Assembly: GCA_023391425.1 (NCBI GenBank)
Contig: JAEWAX010000089.1
Span: 1-27,630, forward strand
Reading direction: 5' to 3'
DNA length: 27,630 nucleotides
From: Bacillota bacterium
GTDB lineage: Bacteria > Bacillota > Clostridia > Acetivibrionales > DSM-1351
The notes under the pieces are model-generated. The model searched no databases. It was not told the origin of the DNA and saw nothing but the letters and a program-made list of their open reading frames with translations. Positions 1-6,675 of the stretch are shown here, piece after piece. The translations under genes and the position numbers were made by a program. Each line of letters opens with the position of its first letter. The stretch's first letter is position 1.

Positions 1-24
1 TTTTTATAGAAAGGCGGTTGAATA

Positions 25-171
25 ATGTTTACACTTACTCTTAATGAAAAAGAAATTAGTCTTTTAAAAAAATCAATCAATCACTGTCTCCAAACCTGCA
101 AGGATGGCGGTCCAGATGATGGTTGTACTGATTGTGCAGCCATTGAAGGAATATTGAAAAGGCTGCCTTAA
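25..171 (+). CDS. Small four-cysteine protein, unknown function
   Basis: A 48-residue ORF starts with ATG after an AAGGCGG ribosome-binding site 7 bases upstream and ends in TAA. The second half carries four cysteines, C21, C25, C34 and C37 (C-x3-C-x8-C-x2-C), around a Gly/Pro/Asp-rich loop. That pattern fits a small metal-binding knuckle, but I do not recognise a named family. There is no signal peptide or membrane segment, so it should be cytoplasmic. It is followed by a hairpin shared with the convergent polyferredoxin-like gene. Evidence for coding is the ribosome-binding site, the clean frame and the ordered cysteines; the metal-binding role is inference. Confidence 0.6.
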   Translation: MFTLTLNEKEISLLKKSINHCLQTCKDGGPDDGCTDCAAIEGILKRLP

Positions 172-196
172 TACTTAACCTTTTCACAATAAAAAC

Positions 197-243
197 AGGC
201 TGTCTCAAATATCATTTTTAAAGAATGTTATTTTAGGCAGCCG
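197..243 (-). terminator. Rho-independent terminator of the polyferredoxin-like gene
   Basis: The arms AGGCTGTCT and AGGCAGCC close a long A/T-rich stem (AAATATCATT pairing with AATGTTATTT, one mismatch) around a short loop. Read on the minus strand it is followed by GTTTTTATT, so it terminates the minus-strand gene ending at 290. It may also stop the plus-strand small gene. Confidence 0.65.
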
Positions 244-289
244 CAGTATTTACTATTCAAGAATTTCTTATTGCTTAATCATTAATCCC

Positions 290-841
290 CTATGCAATAT
301 ATAACGAATTCTTTGGACATTTTTCAACACATACCTGACATTTTAGGCAATCGGCATGTGTAACCTTTCCTTTTTCCTTGTGCTTAAGTACATCAATACC
401 AATAGGACAGTTTTTGGAACATATTTTACAATCTACACATTTTTGTTTCTCAAAAGTTACATGTTTAATTCTTCTGTTAATAGGCTTTATTTTAGCTACA
501 TAATGCGCCATCGTTCCCATCGGACAAATGGTACACCATGTTCTTTGATTAAATATTATACCGAGAACAATTGCCAAAAGTGTTGTAATAATTATCATCC
601 TTACAAACACAGCACCTACTGCAACAATACTTCCCCATACAAAAAAAATCTGAGCTGCGAATCCCCCCATAAGTAGTACCAAAAACAATAGTTTAAACCA
701 CTGCTTTTTTAAGAACTTAACTGGAGCAAGCATGCAAATTAGGGCTGCAACACCTATAAACGGATAAAATAATCCGATAATACAAAATGTTAATAAAACT
801 GTCCATGACCATTTGTGTATAAATTTTTTTAGCTTTTCCAA
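290..841 (-). CDS. NapH-like membrane polyferredoxin (4Fe-4S protein)
   Basis: The product of 183 residues has an N-terminal membrane region of three to four helices (about residues 10-100), then a short C-x2-CP motif (WCTICP, C103/C106) typical of the NapH/CcoG-like Fer4_5 domain. Two classical 4Fe-4S motifs follow: C135-x2-C138-x2-C141-x3-C145 and C165-x2-C168-x2-C171-x3-C175. It is probably a membrane-bound electron-transfer subunit; its partner is not visible here. I place the start at TTG 841, because GGAGGG lies 7 bases upstream of it; ATG 856 has no well-spaced site and the in-frame ATG at 877 lies inside the operator. The promoter upstream carries a CsoR-like operator, linking it to the ccdA/csoR group. 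Confidence 0.85.
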   Translation of the reverse strand: MEKLKKFIHKWSWTVLLTFCIIGLFYPFIGVAALICMLAPVKFLKKQWFKLLFLVLLMGGFAAQIFFVWGSIVAVGAVFVRMIIITTLLAIVLGIIFNQRTWCTICPMGTMAHYVAKIKPINRRIKHVTFEKQKCVDCKICSKNCPIGIDVLKHKEKGKVTHADCLKCQVCVEKCPKNSLYIA

Positions 842-863
842 ATATCGACCCTCCATACAATAT

Positions 864-1064
864 TTATATACCCCCATAGGGTACTATGTTATTATAAATA
901 CAGAGTGTGTATTTGTCAATCTGTCTATTTGAATATTTTGATGTGGTATAAACACCGATTGCCTGAAACGCTAAAATTGAACCAAAAAACACAACCATTA
1001 CCAAAGTAATTACCTGAATAGATTTTATAGACTTTTTGCCTTCCTTACTCTCTAATGTACCAGC
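864..1064 (-). pseudogene. Possible remnant of a membrane-anchored protein
   Basis: An open frame of 66 codons without a convincing start or ribosome-binding site encodes a lysine-rich segment, a hydrophobic stretch (QVITLVMVVFFGSILAF) and AIGVYTTSKY. This resembles the N-terminal anchor of an exported protein. The frame then runs through the promoter of the polyferredoxin gene, where it is unlikely to be coding. I read it as a decayed gene 5' part or a chance ORF. The rest of 878-1195 holds only that promoter and a terminator hairpin. Confidence 0.2.
867..919 (-). promoter_or_regulatory. Sigma-A promoter with CsoR-type operator for the polyferredoxin gene
   Basis: On the minus strand, TTGACA (919-914) and TATAAT (896-891) are separated by exactly 17 bases, a consensus promoter. 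Just downstream, at the expected start of transcription, lies the imperfect palindrome TACCCTATGGGGGTATA (883-867), matching the CsoR-family operator pattern seen also at ccdA and csoR. A repressor bound there would block initiation. Confidence 0.75.
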
Positions 1065-1105
1065 TTATGCTTAATTTATTCTAAACACCACGCCTATCTT
1101 TAGAA

Positions 1106-1149
1106 AGTGCAAAGCTGTAAGCTTAAATATAGCTTTATAGCTTTGCACT
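1106..1149 (-). terminator. Terminator-like hairpin after the DUF2680 gene
   Basis: AGTGCAAAGCT and AGCTTTGCACT form an 11-bp stem that continues inward (AAGCT/AGCTT). It lies 47 bases past the stop of the minus-strand DUF2680 gene. The T-run after it on the minus strand is weak (TTTCTAAAG), so efficiency is uncertain. Confidence 0.5.
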
Positions 1150-1195
1150 AAAAAACCTACTGATAATATCCAATTCCACATAACTACTGGTTATA

Positions 1196-1666
1196 TCACA
1201 TTCCACAACCTGCACCGCTACCATTGCCAAATCCAGCTCCACGTCCCATCATACCTTGGCCTCTACCACGACCAGCACCTTGACCATTACCACACCCCAT
1301 ATCATACTGCTTGCCTAGCTGTGCATTTCCGGTACCATCACAGGTTGCTTGGTTATTTTTAATTGCATTGTAAATATCATCGGCTTGTTGTTGTGTGATT
1401 TCCCCATCCTTTACTCTCTGATCTAGTACAGTTTTTCTTTGCTCTAGCATTTTCGCTTGAAACTCCTCCAGTTTTCCAGCATCTTTTGCAATAGTTCCAT
1501 AAGTCTTACCTATTGCTCTTTCCTTATTTACATCCGTAACACTTTTTCCCGTTACAGCCGCAGCAATGTCTGCGGGAGTCTTAATATCTGCAGCATAAGC
1601 TATTCCTGCTGCGCCTATAATACATACTGATACTGCAATTGCAACAATTCTCTTTACATTTTTCAT
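1196..1666 (-). CDS. DUF2680-family secreted protein with Gly/Cys/Met-rich tail
   Basis: The 156-residue product begins with a signal peptide (KRIVAIAVSVCIIGAAGIAYAA). A helical domain of the DUF2680 type follows (about residues 30-110, including EEFQAKMLEQRKTVLDQRV and EITQQQADDIYNAI). The tail of about 45 residues is rich in Gly, Arg, Met and four Cys. Function of the family is not established. The layout of export signal, small helical body and metal-ligand-rich tail recalls CpxP/ZraP-type periplasmic proteins of Gram-negatives, an analogy only. I prefer ATG 1666 over the upstream in-frame GTG at 1675, because GAGGAG abuts that GTG and lies 10 bases before the ATG. It is divergent from a two-component system whose kinase also has a Met/Gly-rich sensor loop, so that system may control it. 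Confidence 0.8.
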   Translation of the reverse strand: MKNVKRIVAIAVSVCIIGAAGIAYAADIKTPADIAAAVTGKSVTDVNKERAIGKTYGTIAKDAGKLEEFQAKMLEQRKTVLDQRVKDGEITQQQADDIYNAIKNNQATCDGTGNAQLGKQYDMGCGNGQGAGRGRGQGMMGRGAGFGNGSGAGCGM

Positions 1667-1736
1667 TAAATCCACGCTCCTCTTTTTATTTGGTATGTTT
1701 GTAATAACTTCATGCTTTCATTGTAAGTAGTATTTG

Positions 1737-1752
1737 TGTCAAAACTTTGACA
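1737..1752. promoter_or_regulatory. Palindrome between DUF2680 gene and two-component operon
   Basis: TGTCAAAACTTTGACA is an inverted repeat with 7-bp arms and a 2-base centre. It lies 71 bases before the DUF2680 start and 138 bases before the response regulator start. A second small inverted repeat, TTTGTAACAAA, occurs at 1796-1806. They are candidate operators for the neighbouring OmpR-type regulator, although that family usually binds direct repeats. A TATAAT at 1832-1837 without a good -35 box could be the regulator's own activated promoter. Confidence 0.4.
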
Positions 1753-1889
1753 GAAGTTCGAAACAAATATGTCATTTTATTATTTGCGACACAATTTTGT
1801 AACAAATTTAATTTATTATGATGTTTATAAGTATAATAAAATGGTATCTGATTATTAGATGTACATTTTGTAGCACATTGGAGGTTGTA

Positions 1890-2582
1890 ATGAACAAGTA
1901 TATTCTTATTGCAGATGATAATGATGGAATTCTGGACATATTAAAGACATACGTTTTAAAAGAAGGCTTCACTCCTATACTCGCACATGATGGAGTGGAA
2001 GCAATGAATGTTTTTGCACAATATTCCCCGTTTTTGCTATTACTTGATGTCATGATGCCAAAGAAGGATGGTTTTGAGGTTTGCCATGAAATTCGCAAAA
2101 GCTCAAATGTACCTATTATCATGATTACTGCTAAAGGTGAAGATGCAGACCGTATAATGGGGCTTGATATTGGAGCGGATGATTATATTGTAAAACCCTT
2201 CAGTCCTGGTGAGGTAATGGCACGAATACGAGCTATATTAAGAAGACTAGACATTCCAGATGAAAAAAAGAAGGATATTATCAAACATGATGGGTTGGAA
2301 ATAAACATTGCTGATTATGAAGTTAAAATTAGTGGACATCCTATTAACCTTACCAAAAAGGAAATTGATATATTATGGCTGCTGGCCAGCAATCCTGGGA
2401 AAGTTTTTTCACGTGATAACCTTCTAAATAGTGTATGGGGCTATGAATATTTTGGAGATGCTCGTACTGTAGACACTCATATAAAGCGTCTCAGAGCCAA
2501 AATCGGTATAAATGAAACTTTGAGTTGGGATATAAAAACCATATGGGGTGTAGGATACAAATTTGAGGTGAAGAATGTTTAA
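1890..2582 (+). CDS. OmpR/PhoB-family response regulator
   Basis: The 230-residue protein has a receiver domain (about 1-120) with the acidic pair D9/D10, phosphoacceptor D53 in LLLDVMMP, T80 and K102 (VKPF). A winged-helix DNA-binding domain follows (about 130-228, with KEIDILWLLASNPGKVFSRDNLL and DARTVDTHIKRLRAKI). It is phosphorylated by the kinase encoded next and acts as a transcription factor. ATG 1890 is chosen because GGAGG lies 5 bases upstream; an in-frame extension to 1818 has no ribosome-binding site and encodes no receiver residues. The end overlaps the kinase start by 8 bases, indicating translational coupling. Target genes are not proven; the divergent DUF2680 gene is the obvious candidate. 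Confidence 0.95.
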   Translation: MNKYILIADDNDGILDILKTYVLKEGFTPILAHDGVEAMNVFAQYSPFLLLLDVMMPKKDGFEVCHEIRKSSNVPIIMITAKGEDADRIMGLDIGADDYIVKPFSPGEVMARIRAILRRLDIPDEKKKDIIKHDGLEINIADYEVKISGHPINLTKKEIDILWLLASNPGKVFSRDNLLNSVWGYEYFGDARTVDTHIKRLRAKIGINETLSWDIKTIWGVGYKFEVKNV

Positions 2583-4371
2583 AAAAAAGATTGCATTTAA
2601 GTTGACTTTAGGATTTGTAGTAATCGTGCTCATATCAATGCTTGCTATAGGAATATTTTTTATTCAAATGTTCAGACAATATACCTTTGACATCAGAGAG
2701 AAAACAATGCTGGAACAAGCTCACAATATTTCTGAGGTCATAGCTATGAATACTCAAAGTAACGGTCATATGATGGGTTTTGGAGGTTTTATACGTTTTC
2801 TTGATACCCTTACAGAGTCCAAGGTATGGATTACTGATGCCAAAGGTAATCCTGCCATAATATCTGGTATGGGTATGGGAATGGGCGGCATGGGGATGGG
2901 GCAATCCTTTAGTTCAGAGCCTTTACTGGCAGAGGCCCAAAAAGTAATTCAAGAAGTTCTTTCGGGTAAAGAATCTATTAATCAAAGCTTCAGTAGTGTA
3001 TACAAAGAAACTACTTTAACTGTTGGAGTTCCAATTCTAGACTCTAGCAAAAAAGTAATAGGTTCTGTATTTTTACATGCTCCTGTCACAGGAATAACTG
3101 CAACCCTTAATAAGGCTGTAAGTATTTTATCTATCAGTCTTTTTATAGCATTACTACTGGCTATAGCATTAGGTCTGTTCTATTCCCTTCTTTTTACTAG
3201 ACCATTAAAAGCTATGAATAATACAGCAATTGAAATGGCACATGGAAATTATTCTGCAAGAACAGGAGTTGACCGAAAGGACGAAATAGGTCAGCTTGGA
3301 AACTCTCTTGACTTATTAGCATCAAAACTTGGTTACACTATAGATCAGCTTTTTCAGGAAAAAGGTAAAATGAATGATATTATATCCAGTATCTCAGAAG
3401 GCATTATAGCTTTTGATTTAGAATTAAATCCGTTAAGCTATAATAATGCCCTTTCAAATATAATTAATCGCTCTCTGCCCTACCAAAACGATTTATTAAA
3501 AAAAGACTTTATTGACTTAGAGATTGATGCTTCACTTAAATTAGCTATTGAAGAAAAGAAATCTTTACAAGTCATAAAGGATTGGATGCATAAAAAGCTC
3601 AAGTTTACACTATCACCCATTATAAATAATCAGGGCAATGTTACTGGAAGTGTTGCTCTGGTACAGGACATCAGTGAAAGCGAACGTCTAGAACAATTAC
3701 GAAAAGATTTTGTAGCAAATGTTTCGCATGAATTCAGGACACCGCTTACAGTAATTAAAGGTTCTCTGGAAGCTCTTGTAGATGGTACTATAGACAAAAA
3801 GGATGACATCGGACGTTACCACCAGAGAATGCTTTCAGAAACCCGTAGCTTAGAAAGACTTGTGGGTGACCTTTTGGAACTCTCACGCCTTCAATCAGGT
3901 AAAATCTCTATTAATAATGAAAAAGTGCATATCCCAAGCCTACTTTCGGATATCATCAAGAGTTTGCAAACAATTGCTGATAAAAAGGAAATACAAATTG
4001 CATGTACAATACCTAAGGATGTACCACCTGTTATGGGCGATTATGACAGACTTAGACAATTATTTATTATTATCATAGATAATGCCATTAAATATTCACC
4101 TGATAAAACAGTTGTTAATGTGAGTATACACATTAACAATACTCTTGAGGTATCAATCGCAGATCATGGATATGGTATATCAGAGGAAGAGCTCCCCTAT
4201 GTTTGGGACCGTTTTTACAAAGCTGATAAGTCACGTAAAGGCAGTGGTACCGGGCTCGGACTTGCTATTGCTAAACACCTTGTCCAGTTGCATAGAGGCG
4301 ATATATCCTTGCAGAGCATCGTTGGCAAGGGTACGACGGCAATTATACAGCTACCTATCCATACTGAATAG
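2575..4371 (+). CDS. Sensor histidine kinase with Met/Gly-rich extracellular loop
   Basis: The protein of 598 residues has a first membrane helix (about 8-32), an extracytoplasmic sensor region (33-178), a second helix (about 180-207), HAMP (207-260), a PAS-like domain (262-368), HisKA with phospho-His H385 in NVSHEFRTPL, and a HATPase domain with N box (IDNAIKYSP), G1 (ADHGYGIS), F box and G2 (GTGLGLAIA). All catalytic motifs are intact. The sensor region contains SGMGMGMGGMGMGQ (97-110), five Met alternating with Gly, plus MMGFGG at about residue 66. Methionine clusters outside the membrane commonly bind Cu(I) or Ag(I), so metal sensing is a reasonable inference, not shown. It forms an operon with the response regulator. 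Confidence 0.93.
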   Translation: MFKKKIAFKLTLGFVVIVLISMLAIGIFFIQMFRQYTFDIREKTMLEQAHNISEVIAMNTQSNGHMMGFGGFIRFLDTLTESKVWITDAKGNPAIISGMGMGMGGMGMGQSFSSEPLLAEAQKVIQEVLSGKESINQSFSSVYKETTLTVGVPILDSSKKVIGSVFLHAPVTGITATLNKAVSILSISLFIALLLAIALGLFYSLLFTRPLKAMNNTAIEMAHGNYSARTGVDRKDEIGQLGNSLDLLASKLGYTIDQLFQEKGKMNDIISSISEGIIAFDLELNPLSYNNALSNIINRSLPYQNDLLKKDFIDLEIDASLKLAIEEKKSLQVIKDWMHKKLKFTLSPIINNQGNVTGSVALVQDISESERLEQLRKDFVANVSHEFRTPLTVIKGSLEALVDGTIDKKDDIGRYHQRMLSETRSLERLVGDLLELSRLQSGKISINNEKVHIPSLLSDIIKSLQTIADKKEIQIACTIPKDVPPVMGDYDRLRQLFIIIIDNAIKYSPDKTVVNVSIHINNTLEVSIADHGYGISEEELPYVWDRFYKADKSRKGSGTGLGLAIAKHLVQLHRGDISLQSIVGKGTTAIIQLPIHTE

Positions 4372-4374
4372 ACA

Positions 4375-4436
4375 AAACTTATTACAAATGAAACTTATTG
4401 CAAATTAAACTTTTACAAATTAAACTTATTACAATT
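4375..4436 (+). repeat. Four tandem 15-16 bp repeats after the kinase gene
   Basis: Starting 3 bases after the kinase stop codon are AAACTTATTACAAATG, AAACTTATTGCAAATT, AAACTTTTACAAATT and AAACTTATTACAATT in direct tandem. The unit has no dyad symmetry and no spacers, so it is not CRISPR. It looks like a small slippage-generated satellite in the 3' untranslated region. Confidence 0.75.
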
Positions 4437-4520
4437 AACATATATATAGCAAAAACCTTATTTAGTTATAACAAATACTATAGTTTTAAAAAATATGCCC
4501 ATACTGGGCACATAACAAAA

Positions 4521-4586
4521 AGAGAATGCCAGTGCACCAAAATGTCATTTACGCAGTTTCATCATGCACTTTGCATTCTCTTTTTT
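4521..4586. terminator. Bidirectional terminator between kinase and glutaredoxin genes
   Basis: GAGAATGC-CAGTGCA pairs with TGCACTTT-GCATTCTC, with a bulge, and is followed by TTTTTT on the plus strand and preceded by AAAAA, which serves the convergent minus-strand glutaredoxin gene. The loop is long, about 27 bases. Just upstream, TGCCCA-TAC-TGGGCA (4496-4510) forms a separate small inverted repeat. Confidence 0.75.
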
Positions 4587-4624
4587 AGATTCTTATTTAG
4601 ACTATTCCCTAGACTCCATTTATA

Positions 4625-4855
4625 CTAGGCACTTATTAAACTATCAATTTTTGTTTGGTCAAAGCCAACGATAATGTTTCCGTTGATTTCAATAACGGGC
4701 ACTCCTCTTTGCCCAGACTTCTTAACCATTTCCATTGCTGCTTCCCTGCTTTTGGATACATCCACCTCCTCAAAAGGAACATTTTTTGATGCTAAGTATT
4801 TCTTTGCCACTGTACACCAAGGACAGGATGGCGTTGAATATACTTTGATTGACAT
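4625..4855 (-). CDS. Glutaredoxin-like protein (NrdH/YruB type), CPWC
   Basis: The 76-residue product has a complete glutaredoxin/thioredoxin-like fold signature: beta strand then active site C11-P-W-C14, the cis-proline loop (GVPVIEI) and the terminal GFDQTKIDSL motif. It is a small cytoplasmic thiol-disulfide or thiol-transfer protein; its electron donor is unknown, and proteins of this subfamily can be reduced by thioredoxin reductase rather than glutathione. ATG 4855 is chosen because AAAGGAGG lies just upstream; an in-frame extension to 4882 would read through that site. It is transcribed away from ccdA, and its upstream region has a degenerate CsoR-like site. A paralogue with CKWC is encoded at 22409-22657. 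Confidence 0.9.
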   Translation of the reverse strand: MSIKVYSTPSCPWCTVAKKYLASKNVPFEEVDVSKSREAAMEMVKKSGQRGVPVIEINGNIIVGFDQTKIDSLISA

Positions 4856-4913
4856 AAATACTACCTCCTTTAGATAGCTCATTGTTTATTTTAATTTTTC
4901 AAATTCACTACTT

Positions 4914-4942
4914 ATTATATACCCCCCACACGTATATAGTAA
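4914..4942 (-). promoter_or_regulatory. Candidate promoter with degenerate CsoR-like site for the glutaredoxin gene
   Basis: On the minus strand TATAAT (4919-4914) is preceded at 17 bases by a poor -35 (TTACTA). The spacer holds TATACGTGTGGGGGGTATA, whose outer arms TATATAC/GTATATA are symmetric and whose right half matches the GGGGGTATA half-site seen at 867-883. The left half has lost the CCC, so binding would be weaker. Confidence 0.35.
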
Positions 4943-4961
4943 CATAATTTTTAAAATTTTT

Positions 4962-5112
4962 TTAACTCTGTAAAAAATATTTACATTGATATTTTTATTT
5001 TAACTCTGCAAAAAATATTCACATTGATATTTTTATTTTAACTTTTCAAATAAATATTTACATTGATATTTTTATTTCAACTCTGCAAAAAATATTTACA
5101 TTGACATTTTAA
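4962..5112 (+). repeat. Four tandem 38-39 bp repeats upstream of ccdA
   Basis: A unit beginning TTAACTCTG and continuing CAAAAAATATTTACATTG and then ATATTTTTATT recurs at about 4962, 5000, 5038 and 5077. The third copy is diverged (TTAACTTTTCAAATAAATA). The last copy carries the TTGACA that serves as the -35 box of the ccdA promoter. The repeats therefore form the upstream part of that promoter region and fill most of the 380-base gap between the glutaredoxin and ccdA genes. Confidence 0.85.
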
Positions 5113-5154
5113 ATATATCTTGATATTATATACCCTATTAGGGTATATAATATC
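5101..5154 (+). promoter_or_regulatory. ccdA promoter with perfect CsoR-type palindrome
   Basis: TTGACA (5101-5106) and TATTAT (5124-5129) are 17 bases apart. Overlapping the -10 box and the start point is a palindrome of two 16-base arms, GATATTATATACCCTA and TAGGGTATATAATATC, around a single T at 5138 (5122-5154). The TACCC/GGGTA core is the CsoR-family operator pattern and recurs at csoR itself. Repression by the nearby CsoR is the likely control. Confidence 0.8.
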
Positions 5155-5245
5155 TAAATTAGTTTGGTCACATTTAGAGGATATTTATAAAGACTATTAT
5201 TATTAATTAATGACGATAGCAATTGTTTAGGAGAAGGTGATTATT

Positions 5246-5938
5246 TTGACTCTTATATCTTATTTCATGACATTTATTGAAGGGATTTTAACTTTTATTT
5301 CACCTTGTATACTGCCAATGCTTCCAATTTATTTTCTATATTTGGCAGGTGAATCTGAGGAATATGGAACATTACCTTCTTTAAATAAGAAAAGATTACT
5401 TCTAAACTCCATTGGGTTCGTGATTGGGTTTACGATAGTCTTTATTACTCTTGGTGCCACAGTTACTTCACTAGGACATTTCTTAGCCAATCACAGAAAA
5501 CTACTTGAGAAAATAAGCGGGTTGGTTATGATTGTATTTGGTCTTAACTTTGCTGGAATACTAAAAATAGGCTTTTTGAACAGGGAAAAAAGAATTGATT
5601 TTAAGTTCAGCAGACTCCGATTTTTTAGTTCAATTGTCTTTGGTATGGTTTTCAGTCTTGGTTGGACTCCTTGTTTAGGTGCTTTTTTAGGCTCAGCTCT
5701 TGCACTTGCCAGTAATTCAAAGACGATATTACAGGGAATGCTTTTACTTTTGCTTTACTCAATAGGTCTAGGTATCCCTTTTATACTTGCGTCAATCTTA
5801 TTTGAAGAAATCAAAGGAGCTTTTAAGCAAATAAAAAAACATAGCAGAACCATAAGCATTGTATCTGGAATTCTGCTAATAGTTGCGGGATTATTAGTTT
5901 TTACCGGTAGTTTAAAGTATTTTAGCTATTTTGCTTAA
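5246..5938 (+). CDS. ccdA: CcdA-family thiol-disulfide transporter (DsbD/CcdA)
   Basis: The polytopic membrane protein of 230 residues has about six helices and the two redox-active cysteines of the family in conserved settings: C21 in FISPCILPMLP and C143 in GWTPCLGAFLG. CcdA carries reducing equivalents from cytoplasmic thioredoxin to extracytoplasmic thioredoxin-like proteins. The start is placed at TTG 5246, with the purine-rich AGGAGAAGGTGAT ending a few bases upstream; GTG 5237 lies inside that site. The gene directly downstream encodes its probable partner, a membrane-anchored ResA/TlpA protein, 48 bases away in one operon. In this setting it may serve cytochrome c maturation or repair of metal-damaged exported thiols; no cytochrome genes are in view. 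Confidence 0.92.
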   Translation: MTLISYFMTFIEGILTFISPCILPMLPIYFLYLAGESEEYGTLPSLNKKRLLLNSIGFVIGFTIVFITLGATVTSLGHFLANHRKLLEKISGLVMIVFGLNFAGILKIGFLNREKRIDFKFSRLRFFSSIVFGMVFSLGWTPCLGAFLGSALALASNSKTILQGMLLLLLYSIGLGIPFILASILFEEIKGAFKQIKKHSRTISIVSGILLIVAGLLVFTGSLKYFSYFA

Positions 5939-5986
5939 TAGAAATCTGTGGACATCAGATGAATGCTAACTGTGGAGGAAAAATTT

Positions 5987-6565
5987 ATGAACAAAAAGAG
6001 CAACATCATTATTTGGATTATTGCAATATTAGCTATTATGGTAGCAGCATATACATTCTATACAAAAAATAAACCCCAAAGTCTTACTGCACCAGCTCAG
6101 CAAAGTAAAACAACGAACCAATCTTCGCAAAACAGTAAAGTGATGGCACCAGATTTTACTTTGAAAGATCTAAGCGGAAAAGATATAAAACTTTCTGATT
6201 ATAAAGGAAAGATTGTTATACTTAATTTTTGGGCCACGTGGTGCACATATTGCAGACAGGAAATGCCTGATTTAAATGAATTAAACAAGGAATTGGAGAA
6301 GGATAATGAAGCCGTCATTATTGCTGTAGATACTCAGGAGTCCTCCGATACCGTCAAAGATTATCTTACTAAGAACAATATCGATTTAAAAGTTTTATTA
6401 GATACAGATGGTTCTGTGACACAGACTTATGGTATTACAGGTTTCCCTACTACTTTTATCCTTAATAAGGATGGTACTTTATATACCTATATCCCTCAAA
6501 TGACAAACAAGGAAACCTTACTAAAAATCCTTGATAAAATTAAAAAGGGAGAACCTGCCCAATAA
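5987..6565 (+). CDS. ResA/TlpA-like membrane-anchored thioredoxin
   Basis: The 192-residue protein has an N-terminal signal anchor (IIIWIIAILAIMVAAYTFY), a Gln/Ser/Thr-rich linker to about residue 45, and an AhpC/TSA-Redoxin type thioredoxin domain with active site W-C86-T-Y-C89 (NFWATWCTYCRQEMPDL) and the cis-proline segment GFPTTFIL. It acts outside the membrane as a disulfide reductase fed by CcdA. GGAGG lies 8 bases before ATG 5987, which rules out the upstream in-frame ATG at 5963. It is co-transcribed with ccdA from the CsoR-type promoter at 5101-5154. The specific substrate is not evident; ResA of Bacillus reduces apocytochrome c, but that role is not shown here. Confidence 0.9.
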   Translation: MNKKSNIIIWIIAILAIMVAAYTFYTKNKPQSLTAPAQQSKTTNQSSQNSKVMAPDFTLKDLSGKDIKLSDYKGKIVILNFWATWCTYCRQEMPDLNELNKELEKDNEAVIIAVDTQESSDTVKDYLTKNNIDLKVLLDTDGSVTQTYGITGFPTTFILNKDGTLYTYIPQMTNKETLLKILDKIKKGEPAQ

Positions 6566-6585
6566 CAAAGGAGCTTGAATTTATA

Positions 6586-6620
6586 GAAGGCACTAAAAAG
6601 TTTAGTTTTTCAGTGCCCTC
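6586..6620. terminator. Terminator-like hairpin between resA-like and csoR genes
   Basis: AGAAGGCACTAAAAAG pairs with TTTTTCAGTGCCCTCT around a short loop. It lies 20 bases after the plus-strand resA-like stop and about 55 bases after the convergent csoR stop. No clean T-run follows on either strand, so it may be a weak shared terminator. Confidence 0.45.
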
Positions 6621-6675
6621 TAATTTATCTAGCTCAATTATTAATGTTCTCATAATGAAAGTTTGAAGAATAGTC

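Noticed and set aside
4962..5112. CRISPR-like array upstream of ccdA
   Set aside because: The repeats are contiguous, without unique spacers, and no cas genes are near.
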